From Paraburkholderia caffeinitolerans (GTDB lineage Bacteria > Pseudomonadota > Gammaproteobacteria > Burkholderiales > Burkholderiaceae), in NCBI RefSeq assembly GCF_902859945.1, contig NZ_CADIKL010000002.1:124001-188000 (forward strand): a DNA stretch of 64,000 bases. The letters are read 5' to 3'. The notes under the pieces are model-generated. The model made no database searches. It was not told the DNA's origin and saw only the letters and a list, made by a program, of their open reading frames with translations. Numbering within the stretch: position 1 is the stretch's first letter; each line of letters opens with the position of its first letter. Position numbers and translations under genes: made by a program. Positions 58,948-64,000 of the stretch are shown here, piece after piece.

Positions 58948-59973
58948 ATGCTGCATGATCTGCCCGCCCGTCCCGAAACCGTTCATTGGGGCTATTTCGA
59001 CGCCTGCAAAGCACCGGCCCTGACCGTGAAAAGCGGCGACATCATTCGCGCCGAAGCGATCACCCACCATGCCGGCGATGCACCGAACCTGATGATGGAC
59101 GACGCCGTGCGCGAGATCTTTACGAAGATTCCGCACGAAGACCGCAATCCGGGCGTACACATCATGACGGGCCCGATTTACATCGAGGACGCCAAACCCG
59201 GCGACGTGCTCGAAGTGCGCTACCTGCAAATGATTCCGCGCTTTCGCTTTGGCGCGAATGCCGCCGCGCACTGGGGCCAGTTGTACCGCGAATTCAACAA
59301 AGAACGCATCACCATCTACGAACTCGACACCGCGTCGAACACCGCGCACGCCCTGTACGCCTACGACTATCCGGACAAGATGACGATCCCCGGCAAGATC
59401 GTCGATGAACGCGAATGCTGCCGCCAGCCGGCGCTTGCGGGCGTGCGCGTTCCGGTGCGCCCCCACCTTGGCACCGCGGGTGTGGCGCCCGACAAGGCAG
59501 GCCGCGTCTCGACCGTGGAGCCGGGCCTGCACGGCGGCAACATCGACAACTGGCGCATTGGCGCGGGTGCAACCATGTATTACCCGGTCGCGGTAGACGG
59601 CGCACTGTTCTCGATCGGCGACCCACACATCTCGCAGGGCGACGGCGAAATCAGCGGTACCGCAATCGAGGCCTCACTCAATGTGCTTTTCCAGGTAGTC
59701 CTGAGAAAAGATTTCCACTTCCCCTCGCCGCTGCTCGAAACGCCGGACTGCTGGGTCGTCCACGGCTTCCATGAGGATCTCGACGAAGCGGGCAAGAACG
59801 CGGCGCGCGACATGATCCATCTGCTGACCGAGCAACAAGGCCTCTCGCGCGACGACGCCTATTCGCTCATGAGTGTTTCGGCGGACTTCGGCGTCACGCA
59901 GGTGGTCGACGGCACTCAGGGCATTCACTGCACGATGCCGCGCTCCATCTTCCCGCCGAAGAACAAGGGCTAA
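58948..59973 (+). CDS. fmdA: Acetamidase/formamidase
   Basis: 341-aa enzyme hydrolysing short amides such as formamide or acetamide to ammonia and the acid. ETVHWGYFDACKAPALTVKSGD is the N-terminal family segment by region, then HIMTGPIYIEDAKPGDVLEV, VRPHLGTAGVAP, GGNIDNWRIGAG (conserved G-G-N-x-D), ALFSIGDPHISQGDGEISGTAIE and SADFGVTQVVDG. It lacks the C-terminal additions of longer homologues. AAGGAGAC precedes the ATG. First gene of an operon with two XapX genes and an AraC-formamidase fusion; this suggests nitrogen scavenging from ring-opening products. Confidence 0.93.
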   Translation: MLHDLPARPETVHWGYFDACKAPALTVKSGDIIRAEAITHHAGDAPNLMMDDAVREIFTKIPHEDRNPGVHIMTGPIYIEDAKPGDVLEVRYLQMIPRFRFGANAAAHWGQLYREFNKERITIYELDTASNTAHALYAYDYPDKMTIPGKIVDERECCRQPALAGVRVPVRPHLGTAGVAPDKAGRVSTVEPGLHGGNIDNWRIGAGATMYYPVAVDGALFSIGDPHISQGDGEISGTAIEASLNVLFQVVLRKDFHFPSPLLETPDCWVVHGFHEDLDEAGKNAARDMIHLLTEQQGLSRDDAYSLMSVSADFGVTQVVDGTQGIHCTMPRSIFPPKNKG

Positions 59974-60048
59974 AGGACCCAACACGGCCAAGGGTCGGAC
60001 ACCCGGACAACGCAAGCGAACCGAAGCGAACAAGCGAGAGGAACTCAT

Positions 60049-60255
60049 ATGCACTATGTCTACGTGGGGCGCAATGAACTGGTTGCGCTCGTAGTCGGTC
60101 TCGTCACCGGCACGCTGTATTCATGGCTCGATCTGCCCATTCCCGCACCCAACGTAACCGGGGGTATTTGCGCCATTCTCTTCACCTATCTCGGCTACTT
60201 GATTGTGAATGCATGGCGCAAGAGTGTCAGTTTCGGTCGTCCGCCAGCAAGCTGA
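60049..60255 (+). CDS. XapX-domain small membrane protein, copy 1
   Basis: 68-aa protein with two membrane helices joined by the XapX (DUF1427) turn: ALVVGLVTGTLYSWLDLPIP, then APNVTGGICAILFTYLGYL. AGAGGAAC precedes the ATG. Function of XapX proteins is unknown; they recur beside amidase and hydrolase genes. It lies 75 bp after the formamidase gene and 35 bp before a second XapX gene. Confidence 0.85.
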   Translation: MHYVYVGRNELVALVVGLVTGTLYSWLDLPIPAPNVTGGICAILFTYLGYLIVNAWRKSVSFGRPPAS

Positions 60256-60290
60256 TCGATTACCGCCGATTCATGATTAAGGGGAATGAC

Positions 60291-60482
60291 ATGGTTGAAA
60301 TCATGCTGGGTCAAACGGAAATTCAGGCCGCAGCCGTTGGCCTGGTAACGGGGGTTGTTTACACTGCAGTACGGGCTCCGATACCTGCGCCCAATGTGCT
60401 CGGCGGCATCTTCGCGATCGTCGGCACATTCGCAGGCTTCGTCCTGGTGGCGGCCATGCGAGGGCAGTTGCATTTCGGCTAG
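60291..60482 (+). CDS. XapX-domain small membrane protein, copy 2
   Basis: 63-aa protein with the same two-helix plan: AAAVGLVTGVVYTAVRAPIP, then APNVLGGIFAIVGTFAGFVL. The ATG at 60291 follows AAGGGGA. The core G-L-V-T-G-x-x-Y and P-I-P-A-P-N-V-x-G-G-I is shared with copy 1 while the rest is diverged, suggesting an old duplication and perhaps a two-subunit membrane complex. Confidence 0.83.
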   Translation: MVEIMLGQTEIQAAAVGLVTGVVYTAVRAPIPAPNVLGGIFAIVGTFAGFVLVAAMRGQLHFG

Positions 60483-60594
60483 CCGCCACTGCGGCTTAAC
60501 GCATGGGCTGAATTGAAGTCAGGCGGGCCCAGCCGGTGGGTCCGCCGTTACGACTGCTGCATGCCAATGCAAAAAAATGCCAGGGAGACAGGCC

Positions 60595-62958
60595 TTGCGT
60601 CAATCGCACTTTTCCACTGAAGCCTGGCCGCAACCCGGCCGTGCCGCCGCCTGGCGCGCCGAGCTTATGGTCGCGCGGCTGTGCTGCGAGAATCTGTGCG
60701 CCGATCACACACTGCACGGCACGGTGCAATCGAGAACCACCAGTGCGGGCATCGAACTCGCGTGCATCTCCTCAGTGCCGCAATCGGTTGCCGTGGCCGC
60801 GGGCAAGGACCGGGGCCTCGTACTGCTGATGTTGCTCGAAGGCGAGGCCGGGCTCGCCACCACGGGCGCGAGCAACAGCCTGCGTGCGAACGAAATTGTC
60901 TGCGTGCCCGCGGGCGCGCACGCCGAGTTGTCGCTCGCTACGGCGTTTCGCCTGCTCACCGTTCACATCGGCCCCGCGCTGCTCGCCGCGCGCGTAGCCG
61001 CGCCGCAGCCCACTGAAGCGATCAAGCTCACGGGCGATGCAGGGCTACTCTTCGCCCGCATGCTGTGCGCGGCCGCCGATACATTCGACACCGTCGTGTC
61101 CGCCGACCCCAAGGCATTGCAACCGATCGACAGCACGATTACCGAGTTTCTCGCCACCGCCTTGATCGCGAGCCAGCCGCCCGATCTCGCGGGCCTCACG
61201 CAATCGCGCACCGCCATCTTCGCGCGCATTTGCGAGCGTGTGGACGCGCGGCTGGCCGAACCCGGCTTGAGTGTGGCCTCCATCGCGGCCGACGAGCACG
61301 TTTCCGCGCGCTACCTGCAGAAACTATTCGAAAAGTCGGGCACGAATTTTTCGGTCTATCTGCGCACGCGGCGGCTCGAACGTTGCCGGACCGATCTCGC
61401 GAATCCGCTCTACAGCAAGCTCACGGTTTCGGACATCTGTTATCGATGGGGCTTTAACGACCCCTCGTATTTCAGTCACGCATTCCGGCAGCAGTTCGGC
61501 ATTTCGCCCAGTTCATATCGCGACCAGATGATGCCCGCGCCGGCCAAGGTCGTCGCGCAACGCATCTCGCGCGGCCGCCCCGAACACGTGCGGATCCAGC
61601 CCATCGCGCGCGATCAGCTTCCGGCCAACGACGGCATCGCGCCGGCGAGCGCGCCGGGCCACCCCGGCCATGTTTCCCGCTGGGGCCATGCCACCGACAG
61701 TTTCGGACGCCGCCATCACCGGCTCAACGCCACCGACAAGACGGTCCATTGGGGCTATCTGAGCCGCGACTTGCCCGCGGTGCTCGAAGTCGAGTCGGGC
61801 GACAAGGTGACGATCGAAACGCTCACACAGCACGCATCGGACGACTGGGAGCGCATGATCGAAGGCGATGCCGGCGCGCAAAGCGTGTTTCATTGGACCG
61901 CCGAAAAGAAGAATGTCGACCGGCGCGGCGCCGGCCCGCTCGATGCGTCGATCTACGGACGTGGCGCGGGCGAAGGATTCGGTGTCCATATCTGCACGGG
62001 GCCGGTGGCCGTGCGCGACGCCATGCCCGGCGACGTGCTCGAAGTGAGGATTCTCGACATCCGCCCGCGCATGAGCGCGAACCCGTGCTACCACGGCAAG
62101 GCCTTCGGCAGCAATGCCGCAACGTGGTGGGGCTTTCATTACCGCGATCTGCTCACGGAACCGCGCGAGCGCGAAGTCGTGACCATCTTCGAGATCGACT
62201 GCGAACGCTCCGACGGCAAAGCGCGCGCGCTCTACAACTTCCGCTGGACGCCGCAACGCGATCCGGCTGGCGTACTGCATCCGACCATCGACTATCCCGG
62301 CGTACCGGTCGACCATTCCACCATCGAAAAGAATTACGATGTCCTGATCGATATTGAAATACCGGTTCGTCCGCATTTTGGCGTGATTGCGGTGGCGCCC
62401 GCCCAGAACGGTTTAATCGACTCCATTCCGCCTTCGAGCTTCGCGGGCAATCTGGACAACTGGCGCGTGACGCGCGGCGCCAGTGTATTTCTGCGCGTAG
62501 CCGTGCCGGGAGCGTTGTTCTCGATTGGCGATCCACACGCGTCCCAGGGCGACTCGGAGCTATGCGGCACCGCCATCGAGTGCTCGCTGACCGGCGACTT
62601 TCAACTGGTGCTGCACAAGAATGGCGAGATCGATCCCAACGCCCCCTTCGCCGACTTGACCTACCCGCTCGTTGAAACCGCTAACGAGTGGATACTTCAT
62701 GGCTTCAGTTCTCCGAACCATCTAACCGAATTCGGGCAAAAGGCGCAGAGCCACATCTACATGAAGTCGACGCTCGACGAAGCCATGCGCGACGCCTTTC
62801 GCAAGGCTCGCCGTTTCCTCATGTCCGTCAAGAAACTCAGCGAGGACGAAGCCGTCACGCTCATTTCGGTGGCTGTCGACTTTGGCATCACGCAGGTCGT
62901 CAATGGCAACTGGGGCGTGCATGCGATTATCAGGAAGTCGCTATTCACGGGCGCCTGA
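60595..62958 (+). CDS. AraC regulator fused to acetamidase/formamidase
   Basis: 787-aa two-part protein. Residues about 1-200 form an AraC-type cupin-like ligand domain (F-S-T-E-A-W-P opening), and about 212-310 the AraC DNA-binding domain, whose second helix-turn-helix reads KLTVSDICYRWGFNDPSYFS and HAFRQQFGISPSSYR. A linker of about 65 residues rich in P, H and R leads to a complete formamidase domain from about residue 379 (KTVHWGYLSRDLPAVLEVES), with G-N-L-D-N-W-R, ALFSIGDPHASQGDSEL and SVAVDFGITQVVNG. The TTG at 60595 is preferred (AGGGAGA upstream); an ATG six codons earlier lacks a ribosome site. No frame break. Confidence 0.88.
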   Translation: MRQSHFSTEAWPQPGRAAAWRAELMVARLCCENLCADHTLHGTVQSRTTSAGIELACISSVPQSVAVAAGKDRGLVLLMLLEGEAGLATTGASNSLRANEIVCVPAGAHAELSLATAFRLLTVHIGPALLAARVAAPQPTEAIKLTGDAGLLFARMLCAAADTFDTVVSADPKALQPIDSTITEFLATALIASQPPDLAGLTQSRTAIFARICERVDARLAEPGLSVASIAADEHVSARYLQKLFEKSGTNFSVYLRTRRLERCRTDLANPLYSKLTVSDICYRWGFNDPSYFSHAFRQQFGISPSSYRDQMMPAPAKVVAQRISRGRPEHVRIQPIARDQLPANDGIAPASAPGHPGHVSRWGHATDSFGRRHHRLNATDKTVHWGYLSRDLPAVLEVESGDKVTIETLTQHASDDWERMIEGDAGAQSVFHWTAEKKNVDRRGAGPLDASIYGRGAGEGFGVHICTGPVAVRDAMPGDVLEVRILDIRPRMSANPCYHGKAFGSNAATWWGFHYRDLLTEPREREVVTIFEIDCERSDGKARALYNFRWTPQRDPAGVLHPTIDYPGVPVDHSTIEKNYDVLIDIEIPVRPHFGVIAVAPAQNGLIDSIPPSSFAGNLDNWRVTRGASVFLRVAVPGALFSIGDPHASQGDSELCGTAIECSLTGDFQLVLHKNGEIDPNAPFADLTYPLVETANEWILHGFSSPNHLTEFGQKAQSHIYMKSTLDEAMRDAFRKARRFLMSVKKLSEDEAVTLISVAVDFGITQVVNGNWGVHAIIRKSLFTGA

Positions 62959-63037
62959 TCGGTTGCGTTGGTCTGGAGCGCAACCGATCCCGCCTTCCGG
63001 TACTATTTCGGCTTCTATCCTGTCCCGGAGATAAGCC

Positions 63038-63640
63038 GTGATTACGCTTTTTCATGCTCCGCATTCGCGCTCTTCGCGCATGATCTTCCTGCTCGAAGAG
63101 CTTGGCGCGCCGTATCAGATCAAGTCCGTCGATATTCGCCGGGGCAACGGCACAGGCGCCGTTGACGCGGCCAATCCGCATCCGCACGGCAAGGTGCCGG
63201 TCATCGAAGACGATGGCACGGTGGTGTTCGAAAGCGCCGCTATTGCCTGCTATCTCACGGACAAATTCCCGGACGCGGGCATCGGCCCGGTGGTGGGTTC
63301 GCCGATGCGCGGCGCTTATCTGACCTGGCTGGCCTATTACGCGGGCGTGATGGAACCCGCGTGGGTCGGCAAGTTCATGGGCATCACGCCGCCGCGCGGC
63401 ACGGCGGGCTGGGTCGAACCCGATGAAGTCATGGTGCACGTCAATCGCACCCTGCAAAGCGGCCCTTATTTGCTGGGCGAATCTTTTTCCGCCGCCGATA
63501 TTCTGGTCGCCACGACCTTCGCGCTGTTCATGGGCAGCCCGCTGCTGGAACGCACCACACTGCTGGAAGATTACGTCCAGCGCGTCACCAGCCGCCCTGC
63601 TTTCGCACGCGCGCAGGCCCGCGAGAACGCGCAGGCATAA
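63038..63640 (+). CDS. Glutathione S-transferase family protein
   Basis: 200-aa GST. The N-terminal thioredoxin-like domain has FHAPHSRSSRMIFLLEELG (S in S-R-S-S as the probable thiolate-binding residue), HGKVPVIEDDGTVVFESAAI with the cis-proline and E-S pair, and the C-terminal helical domain has LGESFSAADILVA. It starts at GTG with GGAGAT upstream. It lies 79 bp after the fusion gene in the same direction but with a promoter-sized gap, so membership in that operon is uncertain. Confidence 0.9.
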   Translation: MITLFHAPHSRSSRMIFLLEELGAPYQIKSVDIRRGNGTGAVDAANPHPHGKVPVIEDDGTVVFESAAIACYLTDKFPDAGIGPVVGSPMRGAYLTWLAYYAGVMEPAWVGKFMGITPPRGTAGWVEPDEVMVHVNRTLQSGPYLLGESFSAADILVATTFALFMGSPLLERTTLLEDYVQRVTSRPAFARAQARENAQA

Positions 63641-63651
63641 ACACATCAGCA

Positions 63652-63680
63652 CTCAAGGCAAGGGTTTTCCTTGCCTTGAG
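63652..63680. terminator. Perfect hairpin between convergent genes
   Basis: CTCAAGGCAAGG (63652-63663) and CCTTGCCTTGAG (63669-63680) form a perfect 12-bp stem with the loop GTTTT. It lies 12 bp after the GST stop and 11 bp beyond the stop of the convergent oxidoreductase gene, so it is a bidirectional terminator. Confidence 0.75.
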
Positions 63681-63691
63681 CGCGTTCCCCC

Positions 63692-64000
63692 CTACGCCCG
63701 CATCTGCAAATTGAACGGCGTTTCGCGCAAGCGCTTGCCCGTCAAACTGAACACCGCATTGGCAATGGCCGGCGCAACCGACGGGCCCGCGAGTTCGCCC
63801 ACACCGCCTGGCTTGCTCACGTCGCCTTGCACGAGATGAATGTCGATGTCGGGCATATCGCTCATTCTCATCACGCGATACGTGTCGAAGTTGCTCTGCT
63901 GCACGCGGCCGTTGCGAATGTCGATGCGATCGCTCGTGGCATGGCCGAGGCCCCACATCAGGCCGCCATAAAGCTGCTCTTCCACGCCGCCCGGTGACAC
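63692..64000 (-). CDS. Molybdopterin-binding oxidoreductase large subunit, C-terminal end (partial)
   Basis: The last 102 residues or so of a xanthine dehydrogenase-family molybdopterin subunit; the 5' part lies outside the window. SPGGVEEQLYGGLMWGLGHA is the region around the Q that coordinates cofactor in relatives, and KPGGVGELAGPSVAPAIANAVF contains the G-E-L/x-G with the catalytic glutamate of the family. TGKRLRETPFNL is the usual end of isoquinoline 1-oxidoreductase or aldehyde oxidase-type beta subunits. The exact substrate cannot be set from this fragment. Confidence 0.88.
   Translation of the reverse strand: MSPGGVEEQLYGGLMWGLGHATSDRIDIRNGRVQQSNFDTYRVMRMSDMPDIDIHLVQGDVSKPGGVGELAGPSVAPAIANAVFSLTGKRLRETPFNLQMRA

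Overview
GC-rich bacterial DNA that looks like an accessory or secondary-replicon stretch of a Burkholderiaceae genome (Paraburkholderia/Caballeronia type). The basis is strong codon bias, a cold-shock protein starting V-E-T-G-T-V-K-W-F, an extra IF-1 with the long Burkholderia-style C-terminus, many LysR/GntR/AraC regulators each paired with a small catabolic operon, and a VgrG/Tle3 type VI effector island. No rRNA, tRNA, CRISPR array, transposase or integrase was found.

Layout. (1) 1-16169, a catabolic block of unknown substrate. A forward run encodes a class V aminotransferase, two MFS transporters, an amidase, an Asp/Glu-racemase-like protein and a hydratase. It converges on a reverse operon for a Liv-type ABC transporter and two M81 (MlrC-like) metallopeptidases. 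A divergent GntR regulator sits across a perfect 20-bp palindrome. (2) 16520-26648, a T6SS effector island: vgrG, a Tle3-type lipase, two tandem Tla3 (DUF2875) genes, PAAR, and a tssF with no tssG. (3) 26686-32316, a GST, then glnHPQ co-transcribed with a C45 acyltransferase-like hydrolase and an RpiR regulator, then an RbsD/FucU protein. (4) 32702-36539, an M20 hydrolase, PsiE, a 44-aa peptide gene with a near-consensus promoter, and a gluconokinase/LacI-family pair with three operator-like sites. (5) 36773-47655, housekeeping and miscellaneous genes: Csp, IF-1, DUF188, an AhpD-like protein with an XRE regulator, an exported hexapeptide-repeat protein, a 3-hydroxyisobutyrate-dehydrogenase-like enzyme, LysR regulators, polyphosphate glucokinase and an aldo/keto reductase. 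(6) 47897-51630, an M20 amidohydrolase and YfcC-type transporter operon divergent from a LysR gene, followed by a decayed ArsR fragment. (7) 52388-64000, a nitrogen-scavenging region: gamma-glutamyltransferase, an NCS1 permease with a dihydropyrimidinase/hydantoinase, a GntR regulator, then a formamidase, two XapX micro-membrane proteins and an AraC-formamidase fusion. A GST and the 3' end of a molybdopterin oxidoreductase close the window.

Most noteworthy. First, an AraC regulator is fused in one reading frame to a full acetamidase/formamidase domain, downstream of a stand-alone formamidase whose promoter carries an AraC-style direct repeat. Second, the Tla3 tandem duplication appears to have copied the first 15 bp of the adjacent PAAR gene and now uses it as the second copy's start. 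Third, the T6SS island carries an orphan TssF. Several crisp operator-like palindromes and direct repeats lie between divergent genes. All functions are inferred from sequence patterns recognised by eye; no database search was run.
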